Source: Deltaproteobacteria bacterium
Lineage (GTDB): Bacteria > Desulfobacterota > DSM-4660 > Desulfatiglandales > Desulfatiglandaceae
Direction: 5' to 3'
DNA: 41,343 nt
NCBI GenBank assembly: GCA_029933075.1
Contig: JAOZOW010000011.1
Coordinates: 1 to 41,343 of the forward strand
Both the position numbers and the translations under genes were made by a program. The notes beneath the pieces were generated by a model. It was not told the origin of the DNA. It saw only the letters and a list, made by a program, of their open reading frames with translations, and made no database searches. This document shows positions 34,171-41,343 of the stretch, in pieces (positions within the stretch are counted from its first letter, which is position 1; each line of letters starts with the position of its first letter).

Positions 34171-34620
34171 CCCGTATATTTGAGGGATCAAACAAGAGCT
34201 GGCCGAAAAGAGGAAAGAGATGTCCCGGCCAAACCTCAATAGGCTCTTTGACCCCAGAGCCGCGAATATTTTTCGAATTCTTGATAGCTTTGACAATCAG
34301 GCTTTTCATGAGAAAGTAAGTCCAATGGGATCATGTCCTAACGGAAAAACTACCCCGATAAGGCATAGAACTGTTGAAAACATTGGGTTGGCGACCACCA
34401 TCTCAGTTACCAGGTATGGTGCACTGCTCTCAAAGAGATTGATATCCACAAAGTATTGGAGATTCCCTGCAGCAAAACTTCGGCGAGCTCAGTCGAGTCG
34501 CTGCGGGGAATGCGCTCGCTCAGCATTTTCATCTCCGAGAGTAGGCCAGTAGTGATGGATGCCCTGGTATTAGTGCAGGAGCATAAAAACATAAAAACTA
34601 AAATTGGAAAGGATAACAGA
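34171..34620. other. Non-coding gap with family-D repeat
   Basis: No gene can be supported. A 110-residue plus-strand frame from 34220 has no recognisable family, and its last third is repeat sequence. The segment 34482-34545 contains GGCGAGCTCAGTCGA, also at 39141-39155, and GGGGAATGCGCT...CATTTTCAT, also before iclR. The gap may have lost a gene, for example the missing ligase beta subunit, but no relic of it is recognisable. Confidence 0.5.
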
Positions 34621-35478
34621 ATGAGGCCCGGAAAACAGCGCTGGGGAAAACCAAGAAATGTGGGCCGCTATATCAAGTCGGGCAAATGGGACGATTACTG
34701 GCAGACCAGGATCAGTCATGCGGATGAGAAGGTCTGTCTGATAAGGGGCTACCCCCTTGAAGAAATCATAGAGAATCTCACATATACTGAAACCTTATAT
34801 TTGACTTTACGGGGGAAGCTTCCCACAGAGGAAGAAACCCGACTCCTCAATGCAGTGCTCTCCTCAATCCCCGATCACCAGTTTATCAGCTCCACTGCGC
34901 CGGCAGCCCGCTTTACGGCCTCTGCCTTTCCGGAATCTCCCATACCGGGCATAGCCGCCGGCATCCTGACCATGGGCTCCTACACGGTATCCCCACAGGA
35001 TTCGGCCGATTTTATCAATGAGTCATATGAGCTGATGATCTCCGGAAACCTTAGCATAGAAGAAGCGGCGACCCGGATCGTAGCCGAATGCCTGAAAGGC
35101 AAAAGACGTATCCCCGGGTTTGGTCATCCTACCTACCGAAAGGTGGACCCCCGTTCTGAGGCGCTCAAGAAGGTGGCCAAGGAATGCGGTTTCTGGGGAG
35201 AGAGGTGCCGCCTCTATGAGGCTATACACAAGGAGTTTGTGCTCGTCACCGGCAAAGAGATCCCGCTCAACATAGACGGCATGATGGCATGTGTGCTCAA
35301 TGAAATGGGCTTTGATCCCTTAGAGATGGCCGGCATTGCAGCGGTCTCCTATATGTGCGGCATCATCGCCCATGTGGTGGAGGAGATCAAGGAGGGGGTG
35401 CCGCTCCGTGTTATCCCGCCGGAGCACGGCGCTATGTATACAGGGCCGGGTGAACGTCATCTCAAGGACCAAGGTTGA
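34621..35478 (+). CDS. Citryl-CoA lyase / citrate-synthase-like protein
   Basis: A 285-residue short citrate-synthase-fold protein resembling citryl-CoA lyase and the C-terminal domain of ATP-citrate lyase. Candidate catalytic residues are His86 (IPDHQFIS), His169 (RIPGFGHPTYRKVDPR) and Asp219 (PLNIDGMMACVL). The glycine-rich GGA segment usual around residue 120 is replaced by MGSYTVSPQDS, so the substrate pocket differs. ATG at 34621 with AAAGGA upstream is preferred; the frame further upstream is repeat sequence. It could cleave or form a C-C bond in a 3-hydroxy-3-carboxy-acyl-CoA; the true substrate is unknown. Confidence 0.78.
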   Translation: MRPGKQRWGKPRNVGRYIKSGKWDDYWQTRISHADEKVCLIRGYPLEEIIENLTYTETLYLTLRGKLPTEEETRLLNAVLSSIPDHQFISSTAPAARFTASAFPESPIPGIAAGILTMGSYTVSPQDSADFINESYELMISGNLSIEEAATRIVAECLKGKRRIPGFGHPTYRKVDPRSEALKKVAKECGFWGERCRLYEAIHKEFVLVTGKEIPLNIDGMMACVLNEMGFDPLEMAGIAAVSYMCGIIAHVVEEIKEGVPLRVIPPEHGAMYTGPGERHLKDQG

Positions 35479-35496
35479 ATAGCAGCAGGAGGCCGC

Positions 35497-36639
35497 ATGT
35501 ACAGAGACATCTTCAAAGAGGAACATCAGATTTTGAGAGACTCTCTCAGGAGATTTGTGACTCAGGAGATTGTCCCCCATGTAGATCAGTGGGAAGAGAA
35601 AGGGGCCATCCCCAAAAGTCTTTTCAAAAAAATGGGGGACATGGGATACCTGGGAATCCGCCATCCCAAGGAATATGGCGGATCCGAAGGGGACATATTT
35701 ATGACGCTGGTTCTTGCCGAGGAGCTGGCCCGCTGCCGGTCTGCCGGAGTTACGGCCGCCGTAACCGTCCATACCGACATGGCTTCACCACATCTGGTCC
35801 GTGAAGGGAACGCACAGCAAAAGGAGAAGTACCTTCCAGCCATCATCAGGGGAGAAAAGATATGTGCCATTGCGGTGACCGAGCCTGATGCCGGTTCTGA
35901 TGTGGCCGGCATCAGGCTGACGGCAAAAAGGGATGGGGATCGCTTTATACTTAACGGCTCCAAGACCTTTATCACCAACGGATATCAGGCCGATGTGCTT
36001 TTTGTTGCAGCCAAGACCTCGCCCGAAAAGGGGCACAAGGGCATCTCGATGTTCATTGTAGAAAAGGGCACCCCCGGTTTTTCTGCCAGAAAATTGCAGA
36101 AGATGGGATGGCTTGCCTCTGATACGGGGGAACTGACCTTTGAGGATTGCCGAATCCCTGCTGCAAATCTTCTTGGAAAAGAAGGTGAGGGGTTTTATTA
36201 CATCATGAATAATTTCCAGGATGAGAGGCTGGTCATCTCGGCCATCTGTGTATCCCATTGCCAGCAGGCCATGGAGGATGCAATTGCCTATGCAAAGGAA
36301 CGGCAGGCCTTTGGCAAACCTCTATCGCAGCATCAGGTTATCCGACACAAGCTCGCCGAGATGGCCATTCAGATTGAGGCAGGTAGACAACTGGTGTATC
36401 ACACCGCTCGAATGTACAACTGGGGGCTCGACTGGAGGAAGGAGATCTCCATTTGTAAGGCATTCTGTGGAGAACTGGCCAACCGTGTGGCCTATGAGTG
36501 TCTCCAGATCCATGGAGGCTTTGGATATATGAAAGAGTATCCCATTGAGAGGATGTACAGGGATGTACGTGTCTGGAGCATCGGAGGAGGCGCCACCGAG
36601 GTGATGAAGAATGACATTGCCAACCGTTTGAATATTTGA
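35497..36639 (+). CDS. Acyl-CoA dehydrogenase
   Basis: A 380-residue flavin-dependent acyl-CoA dehydrogenase. The FAD/substrate segments ICAIAVTEPDAGSDVAG and GSKTFITNG are present, as is QIHGGFGYMKEYPIERMYRD. The catalytic Glu at the usual C-terminal position is missing (the segment reads WSIGGGATEVM). Glu243 in FQDERLVISA occupies the alternative site used by isovaleryl-CoA dehydrogenase, so a branched substrate is plausible. It would introduce an alpha,beta double bond for the MaoC hydratase. It starts 18 bases after the lyase-like gene. Confidence 0.92.
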   Translation: MYRDIFKEEHQILRDSLRRFVTQEIVPHVDQWEEKGAIPKSLFKKMGDMGYLGIRHPKEYGGSEGDIFMTLVLAEELARCRSAGVTAAVTVHTDMASPHLVREGNAQQKEKYLPAIIRGEKICAIAVTEPDAGSDVAGIRLTAKRDGDRFILNGSKTFITNGYQADVLFVAAKTSPEKGHKGISMFIVEKGTPGFSARKLQKMGWLASDTGELTFEDCRIPAANLLGKEGEGFYYIMNNFQDERLVISAICVSHCQQAMEDAIAYAKERQAFGKPLSQHQVIRHKLAEMAIQIEAGRQLVYHTARMYNWGLDWRKEISICKAFCGELANRVAYECLQIHGGFGYMKEYPIERMYRDVRVWSIGGGATEVMKNDIANRLNI

Positions 36640-36649
36640 GGGAGGAAAT

Positions 36650-37930
36650 ATGAGACAGAGGGTTGCCATTGTAGGTGCAGGTATGAGCCGGATGGATCTT
36701 CCCCGGTATGAACTGGCCGAGGAGCTTGTTGCGGAGGCGTTGACAGAGCTTTTGGAAGACACCCCGGATCTGAATATCAACGATATTGATTGTCATATTG
36801 CCTCTTATTTCAGCGACCACTTTGAGCAGCAGCTGGCTATGCACTGGATCATAAACGATTACATAGGCCTCTCATCAAAACCTGTGTTCAGGGTTGAAAA
36901 CGGAGGGGCTACGCCGCTCGATGCTGTTATTGTCGCCTACTGGGGTATCGTTACCGGGCAGTACGATATCTGCCTGGTAACGGGCTGGGAGAAGATGTCT
37001 GAAGTACATACCCCAAAGGTCAACGAATTCATTGCCTTGGCATCGGACAGTGACTTTGATTTTCCTGTGGGAGGTTTCTATAGCGGGTACTATGCAGCCA
37101 TGGCCGTTCGCCATATGCACCTTTACGGGGAGACGGAAGAGGATCTGGCCCGCATAGCCGTCAAAAACAAAAACAATGCCTTGAAAAATCCCTATGCCCA
37201 GTGGGCCTCCCAGTATGGAAAGGAGATTTCGGTTGAAGATGTCATGAATTCCCGTCTGGTCGCCTGGCCTTACAAGACCATGGACTGTGCGCTGATCAGT
37301 GATGGAGCAGCGGTCTTGGTCCTCGCAGCGGAGGAAGCCGCCCTTAAGCTCACAGATAAACCTGTGTGGATTACCGGTGTAGGCCTCGGCAGTGACACCA
37401 TGCGGCCGGGAGACAGGGTGGACAACCCGGTATGGCGGGGACGATTTGCGGAGTGCGAAGAGAGTTACCCGGACATATGGAGTAAGCCCCTTTCACCCTA
37501 TCCGGAAATGACCAACCTCGCCTCAGTCAGGCTTGCCGCCCGGAAGGCATATGAAATGGCGGGAATCACGGACCCTCTGAAGGAGATCGATCTGATGGAG
37601 CTCCTGGGGCCTTATACCGGAATCGAGCTTGCCATGTACGAGGATCTCTATCTCTGTCCCCATGGCAAGGGAAAGGAGCTGATCAGAAACGGAGAAGTGG
37701 AGATGGGTGGCTCTCTCCCGGTCAACATCAGCGGTGGAGTCATGGGGCAAGGGCATCCTGTGGGTGCAACTACTATTGCACAAGCATGCGTGGCCTTCTG
37801 GGAATTGAGGGAAGAGATCCCGGACAAATTCGGCCACGATGATATGCAGGTGGATGGTGCAAAAACAGCAGTAGTGCAGGGGCACGGCGGGACCGGGGCC
37901 GTGGGAGCCGTCTGCGTACTGCAGAGATAA
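36650..37930 (+). CDS. Thiolase-fold protein without catalytic cysteines (SCP-x/Ltp2-like)
   Basis: 426 residues with the SCP-x/lipid-transfer thiolase fold (RVAIVGAGMSRMDLPRYEL at the start, NISGGVMGQGHPVGAT near residue 358). The nucleophilic Cys position reads Gly (VENGGATPLDA, 82-92) and the C-terminal Cys motif reads VQGHGGTGAVGA. Such Cys-less proteins paired with a DUF35 partner include Ltp2-type retro-aldolases of steroid side-chain degradation, so aldol cleavage rather than thiolysis is plausible. The DUF35 gene follows 12 bases later. Function is inferred. Confidence 0.8.
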   Translation: MRQRVAIVGAGMSRMDLPRYELAEELVAEALTELLEDTPDLNINDIDCHIASYFSDHFEQQLAMHWIINDYIGLSSKPVFRVENGGATPLDAVIVAYWGIVTGQYDICLVTGWEKMSEVHTPKVNEFIALASDSDFDFPVGGFYSGYYAAMAVRHMHLYGETEEDLARIAVKNKNNALKNPYAQWASQYGKEISVEDVMNSRLVAWPYKTMDCALISDGAAVLVLAAEEAALKLTDKPVWITGVGLGSDTMRPGDRVDNPVWRGRFAECEESYPDIWSKPLSPYPEMTNLASVRLAARKAYEMAGITDPLKEIDLMELLGPYTGIELAMYEDLYLCPHGKGKELIRNGEVEMGGSLPVNISGGVMGQGHPVGATTIAQACVAFWELREEIPDKFGHDDMQVDGAKTAVVQGHGGTGAVGAVCVLQR

Positions 37931-37942
37931 CGGAGTAGGGGA

Positions 37943-38608
37943 ATGGAAACAAAGATACTCGAGGAGCGCAAGTACGATCCGAATTGGGAAATCTGGTCGG
38001 AGAAAGGGAATCTCAGCCCACTGGGTTATAAGATAGTCAAAGGCCAATCAGGGCATCGCCTGGACCGATTGAGTCAAGCCGAATATTTTATCTCCACTCA
38101 GGCCCATGGCACTCTTTATCATCATAGCTGCGGGGGGCTCTCCCAATTCTATCGCGGATTGTTGAAAAAAGAGCTATGGGGGACTTTCTGTCCACAGTGT
38201 GGCTTTACTTACATGCCCCCGAGGTCTCATTGCTGGAATCCAGACTGTCGGCTTACCAAATGTGAATGGAAGAGACTGCCCCATGAAGGGGTAGTCCACA
38301 CATATACTATCATGGGCTTTTCAGCGGCTCCCTTTCTGTCCATGCTCCCTTTCATTCTGGTTTTTGTCCGTATCCGTTCTGCCAACACAACCATTGCAGG
38401 TCGCATGAAGGGTATCGACCCTGCTGATATGGCCTGCGACATGCCGGTAGTCTTGGAGTTCATCGATGAACCCAGGGGGAACCCAATGGATTTTTACTTC
38501 AGGCCAAAAGAGGGCGTGAAAACTGCCCGGACCTCAAAGGAGGTTGAACGTCTGAGAAAGCAGCTGGAACCCGTTAGGGAATGGGTCAAAAAGAATTTCG
38601 GCGGGTAA
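37943..38608 (+). CDS. DUF35 zinc-ribbon / OB-fold partner protein
   Basis: A 221-residue DUF35 protein. The zinc ribbon uses Cys83, Cys86, Cys97 and Cys102 (CPQCGFTYMPPRSHC...DC), and an OB-fold follows (VVHTYTIMGFSAAPFL...). DUF35 proteins bind SCP-x-type thiolases or aldolases and shape their CoA site (BbsA-BbsB in benzylsuccinate oxidation, ChsH2-Ltp2 in steroid degradation). It lies directly after the first thiolase-fold gene. It could serve both thiolase-fold proteins, since no second DUF35 gene is seen in the window. Confidence 0.87.
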   Translation: METKILEERKYDPNWEIWSEKGNLSPLGYKIVKGQSGHRLDRLSQAEYFISTQAHGTLYHHSCGGLSQFYRGLLKKELWGTFCPQCGFTYMPPRSHCWNPDCRLTKCEWKRLPHEGVVHTYTIMGFSAAPFLSMLPFILVFVRIRSANTTIAGRMKGIDPADMACDMPVVLEFIDEPRGNPMDFYFRPKEGVKTARTSKEVERLRKQLEPVREWVKKNFGG

Positions 38609-38623
38609 AGGGGAGAATCCACA

Positions 38624-39097
38624 ATGGAAGGCAGTAGAGACAACTTAGGTTATTACCCTGTTTTTCCCGGAAGGAAATACAGAGACATAAAGATTGGAGA
38701 TGTGTTTTATGACTCGGTGACGGTAACCGAGGCTCATCTTGTTATGTCATGCGGCTTGTTCAAAGATTTTAATCCGCTTCACTCCAACCAGACATTCGGG
38801 GAGGGCTCGAATTTTAAAGGCCGTATCATGCATGGGCCTTTTACCGCAGGGGTTATGGCCGGCCTGATCGGGAATTTTTTTGGCGACGCCATCATCGCCT
38901 CCCTTGAGCAGAAGGTCGTCTTCAAGGCCCCTGTCCGGCCGGGAGATACCCTGACCACCCGCTGGAAGGTGCTCAACAAGGAGGACAAGGAGAAATTCAA
39001 CGGGGGCATTGTTCACCTGGAAGGGGAGTGCAGGAATCAGGATGGTATCACAGTAGCCCTGGGCGAAGCCAAAGCCCTGGTGGGAAACGGAACCTAA
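38624..39097 (+). CDS. MaoC-like enoyl-CoA hydratase
   Basis: A 157-residue hot-dog-fold hydratase. The hydratase-2 motif is present as LFKDFNPLHSNQTF with Asp48, Asn50 and His53, followed by GRIMHGPFTAGVMAGLIG. It would add water to the enoyl-CoA made by the upstream acyl-CoA dehydrogenase, giving an (R)-type 3-hydroxyacyl-CoA or a tertiary alcohol if the substrate is branched. It starts 15 bases after the DUF35 gene. Confidence 0.87.
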   Translation: MEGSRDNLGYYPVFPGRKYRDIKIGDVFYDSVTVTEAHLVMSCGLFKDFNPLHSNQTFGEGSNFKGRIMHGPFTAGVMAGLIGNFFGDAIIASLEQKVVFKAPVRPGDTLTTRWKVLNKEDKEKFNGGIVHLEGECRNQDGITVALGEAKALVGNGT

Positions 39098-39140
39098 ATC
39101 CTTGGATTGATAAGTTCGGTTATGAACTCGTTTAGACTTG

Positions 39141-39155
39141 GGCGAGCTCAGTCGA
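39141..39155. repeat. Family-D repeat fragment
   Basis: GGCGAGCTCAGTCGA is identical to 34482-34496. It lies in the 155-base gap between the hydratase and dehydrogenase genes, otherwise without recognisable features. Confidence 0.45.
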
Positions 39156-39252
39156 TCCGAGTGGGCAAATGTCCTGAATCAATCCACTAAAACGCCTCAC
39201 CGTATTTGCGAATCGAAACACTAATTGACACCTTTTCAGTGAGGAGGAGAAG

Positions 39253-40104
39253 ATGGAGATCAGAAAAGTGTGCGTTCTCGGCATGGGAACCATGGGGAGC
39301 CAGATCGGGGTTGTGTGTGCCCGAGGAGGTTTTGATACCGCCATGGTGGATACCTCCCCGGCACAAGTAGAGCAGGGTCTGAAAAGGATCCGGTCCTTTC
39401 TGGAAGGCCAGCTCAAGAAAGGGAAAATGGATCAGGATACGAATGAAAGGATATTGTCCCATATTACCGCGGGTTCGGATCTGGACGAGGCAGTGGCACA
39501 GGCAGACCTGATCATTGAGGCCGTATATGAGGATATCGAGATAAAAAAAGAAGTCTTCAGGAGAATGGATGCGGCCAGTCCAAAGGGCGCTATCCTGGCC
39601 AGCAATACCTCCACTCTCTGGATAGCGGAGATTGCCGCAGCTACCGGTCGCCCGGACAAGTGTATCGGCACCCATTTCTTGGTCCCGGCGGCCCTTACGC
39701 CCCTTGTTGAATTGGTCCGCGGGACCGAAACATCGGATGAGACCCACGATACGGTTATAGATTTCCTCAAAAAATGCGGCAAGGAGACGGTCACCGTTTC
39801 GGATTCTCCAGGTTTTGTCCTAAACCGTCTCTATCTGCCGCTGGTCAATGAGGCGTTCTTTGCCCTTGAGACGGGGCTGGCCAGCCCTGAGGAGATAGAC
39901 AGGATCTGCACTAAGGGATTGGCCTTCCCCCTTGGACCCTTAGCCGCAGCAGATGCCTTCGGCCTGGATATCCTACTGACATGCATGAGAACTCTTCAAA
40001 AAGAGCTGGGAGACAAATATCGGCCGGCCCCTCTGCTGGTAAAGCTGGTCAAAGCAGGCCGCCTTGGAAGAAAAACGGGCAGAGGTGTATATAAATACAA
40101 TTAA
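39253..40104 (+). CDS. 3-hydroxyacyl-CoA dehydrogenase
   Basis: 283 residues. The NAD-binding GxGxxG is in [14 protein letters not shown] (residues 6-19). Catalytic His141 lies in [10 protein letters not shown], where the usual HFFNP reads [14 protein letters not shown] follows near residue 187. It oxidises 3-hydroxyacyl-CoA to 3-ketoacyl-CoA. AGGAGGAGAAG immediately upstream sets the start. It belongs to the catabolic run, separated from maoC by a repeat-containing gap. The altered NP motif may reflect an unusual acyl group. Confidence 0.92.
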   Translation: MEIRKVCVLGMGTMGSQIGVVCARGGFDTAMVDTSPAQVEQGLKRIRSFLEGQLKKGKMDQDTNERILSHITAGSDLDEAVAQADLIIEAVYEDIEIKKEVFRRMDAASPKGAILASNTSTLWIAEIAAATGRPDKCIGTHFLVPAALTPLVELVRGTETSDETHDTVIDFLKKCGKETVTVSDSPGFVLNRLYLPLVNEAFFALETGLASPEEIDRICTKGLAFPLGPLAAADAFGLDILLTCMRTLQKELGDKYRPAPLLVKLVKAGRLGRKTGRGVYKYN

Positions 40105-40134
40105 GAGTAAGGTGTCACACGGAGGGAAATATTT

Positions 40135-41331
40135 ATGTCAAAACGAGTCGGGATTGTTGGAGCAGGAGTTACGCCTTTTAAGGGGAGGTGGGTTGAGAAG
40201 ACCTATTATGAACTGGCCCAGATGGCCACCCGCGAGGCGGTAAAAGATGCGGCCATATCCATTCAGGATGTAGATGCAGCATTCTATGGAATCTACAACG
40301 ACATCTTTGAAAGGACCGCCATCCCCGAGCATGCCATCCACGGGCTCCTTGGCATGCAAAACAAATTCGGCATCCGGATCACCACGGGCGGGGCAACAGG
40401 CGCCTATACCCTCTCTGCGGCCCATGCCTATCTCTCTGCCGGCAGGTTCAAGACGGCATTGGTGTTGGGTGTGGAAAAGGCCACGGATTGCTTTGATTTT
40501 TCATCCATGTCGGCAACACCTGAAGTCATAAAATCCATTGGATGGTCAGGAGACAGCTTTTTCGAGCAGCCCATCGGCTGGAGCGCCTCTGACAGCTATG
40601 CCGAAGTGGTCCTTGCCTATATGGATGAGAACCCCGGAGATCTGAAACCGGAGGTTACCGCCAAAATCTCCTCCCTGTTGAGCGAACAGGTCAAGGGCAA
40701 TCCGTATGCCCAGAGGCAGTTTGACCAGGTCACCCCCGAAGAGGTAATGAATTCAAGGCTTGTTGTCTATCCATTCAAGGAACTGGAGATCTGTGTCTAT
40801 ACTGAAGGCGCAGCTGCCCTCATCCTTGCTGAGGAAGAAACCGCAAGAGCAATCTCCAGGAATAATGGAACGCCGGTAGTCTGGATAACTGGTGTAGGGG
40901 AAGCGAACGAGCACTCCTTTGCAGGGAAAAATCAAAAAGACATGTCTCGCATCATGTCCGATTACTATGCTTCCCATCGTGCATATGAGATGGCAGGGAT
41001 CGAGGATCCGACAAAATCGATCGATGTTGTGGAACTCCATGATGCCTTTGTGCACCAGTTGGAGATCAGTATGGCGGAGTTCGGCCTGGTGCCCCTGGGC
41101 CGGGCCGATTCTCTGATCGATGACGGACTCATGACCCCCGGAGGCAAATACCTGGTGAACCCATGTGGAGGATTGATCTACTGCGGTCATGCGGTAGGCG
41201 CCAGCAACATTATGTCGGCCTGGTCGGCCCGCAACGAGTTGATCAAGAGGGGCCTCAAGACAGCACTGGTTCACGGAACCGGAAGTACGGTAGCCCAGTA
41301 CACTGTCTGCATGGTCCTTGAGCACGAATAG
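40135..41331 (+). CDS. Second thiolase-fold protein without catalytic cysteines
   Basis: 398 residues, SCP-x-like fold (RVGIVGAGVTPFKGRWVEKT; NPCGGLIYCGHAVGAS near 345-360). As in the protein at 36650, the nucleophile position is Gly (RITTGGATGAYTL, 81-93), and the C-terminal Cys motif is replaced by VHGTGSTVAQ. The active-site His is kept in GHAVG. It may be a paralogous aldolase-like subunit acting at another stage or on another isomer. GGAGGG precedes the ATG. Confidence 0.8.
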   Translation: MSKRVGIVGAGVTPFKGRWVEKTYYELAQMATREAVKDAAISIQDVDAAFYGIYNDIFERTAIPEHAIHGLLGMQNKFGIRITTGGATGAYTLSAAHAYLSAGRFKTALVLGVEKATDCFDFSSMSATPEVIKSIGWSGDSFFEQPIGWSASDSYAEVVLAYMDENPGDLKPEVTAKISSLLSEQVKGNPYAQRQFDQVTPEEVMNSRLVVYPFKELEICVYTEGAAALILAEEETARAISRNNGTPVVWITGVGEANEHSFAGKNQKDMSRIMSDYYASHRAYEMAGIEDPTKSIDVVELHDAFVHQLEISMAEFGLVPLGRADSLIDDGLMTPGGKYLVNPCGGLIYCGHAVGASNIMSAWSARNELIKRGLKTALVHGTGSTVAQYTVCMVLEHE

Positions 41332-41334
41332 AAA

Positions 41335-41343
41335 ATGTCAGAC
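41335..41343 (+). CDS. Possible start of the next operon gene (cut by window end)
   Basis: An ATG occurs 3 bases after the previous stop and the frame (Met-Ser-Asp) runs off the window. Tight spacing matches the rest of the operon, but nine bases cannot identify a product. Confidence 0.2.

Noticed and set aside
34220-34552. 110-codon plus-strand frame between the CoA-ligase and lyase-like genes
   Set aside because: No family recognised and the last third is family-D repeat; possibly a decayed gene, but not supportable.

Overview
The window looks like a piece of a strictly anaerobic bacterial chromosome, most plausibly from Desulfobacterota (the former Deltaproteobacteria: sulfate reducers and syntrophs). 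This is inferred from gene content: a ferredoxin-dependent 2-oxoglutarate oxidoreductase, a siroheme-dependent (Ahb) heme pathway in the hemB order I recall from Desulfovibrio, a HAO-like octaheme cytochrome, a selenoprotein, a large PurL with a separate PurQ, and acyl-CoA catabolism genes. There are no rRNA or tRNA genes, no CRISPR array, and no intact transposase or phage module.

Layout. (1) 76-876: a VapC-type toxin and ribbon-helix-helix antitoxin with a near-perfect operator palindrome, abutting the leftover N-terminus of an AAA ATPase. (2) 1151-7114: an operon korD-korA-korB-korC-gdh that would take glutamate to 2-oxoglutarate and then succinyl-CoA with reduced ferredoxin. (3) 7120-11367, minus strand: glnS, a TPR/SPOR envelope protein, a small glutaredoxin-like selenoprotein hidden by two in-frame UGA codons, and a zinc-ribbon regulator. 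(4) 11368-13234: a repeat-rich gap with a 126-bp palindromic element, a small GGRG-motif protein and a fabH-type ketosynthase. (5) 13707-15391: octaheme cytochrome plus a small membrane protein. (6) 15388-21060, minus strand: ClpX-like ATPase, ahbC, hemB, ahbD and an AhbA/AhbB-type siroheme decarboxylase subunit. The heme genes would supply cytochromes such as the one next door. (7) 21325-25916: purL-purQ, flanked by two copies of a MITE-like repeat. (8) 26049-26189: a 46-residue basic protein with its own promoter candidate and terminator. (9) 26374-29083: thiolase, then tetR-recO on the opposite strand.

(10) 29261-41331 is a catabolic acyl-CoA region. It holds a split B12-dependent acyl-CoA mutase, an IclR regulator, an NDP-forming CoA-ligase alpha subunit, a citryl-CoA-lyase-like protein, an acyl-CoA dehydrogenase, two thiolase-fold proteins without catalytic cysteines, one DUF35 zinc-ribbon/OB protein, a MaoC hydratase and a 3-hydroxyacyl-CoA dehydrogenase. 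Read together, these suggest anaerobic degradation of a branched or otherwise unusual acid: carbon-skeleton rearrangement, beta-oxidation-like steps, then aldol- or Claisen-type C-C cleavage. The substrate cannot be read from the sequence. Key mutase residues differ from known methylmalonyl-, isobutyryl- and 2-hydroxyisobutyryl-CoA mutases.

The two most notable items are the twin-UGA selenoprotein at 7752-7964, whose UGA codons are each followed at the same distance by a SECIS-like hairpin, and the mutase/aldolase-type catabolic region. Several families of short intergenic repeats run through the window and explain most otherwise odd open frames between genes.
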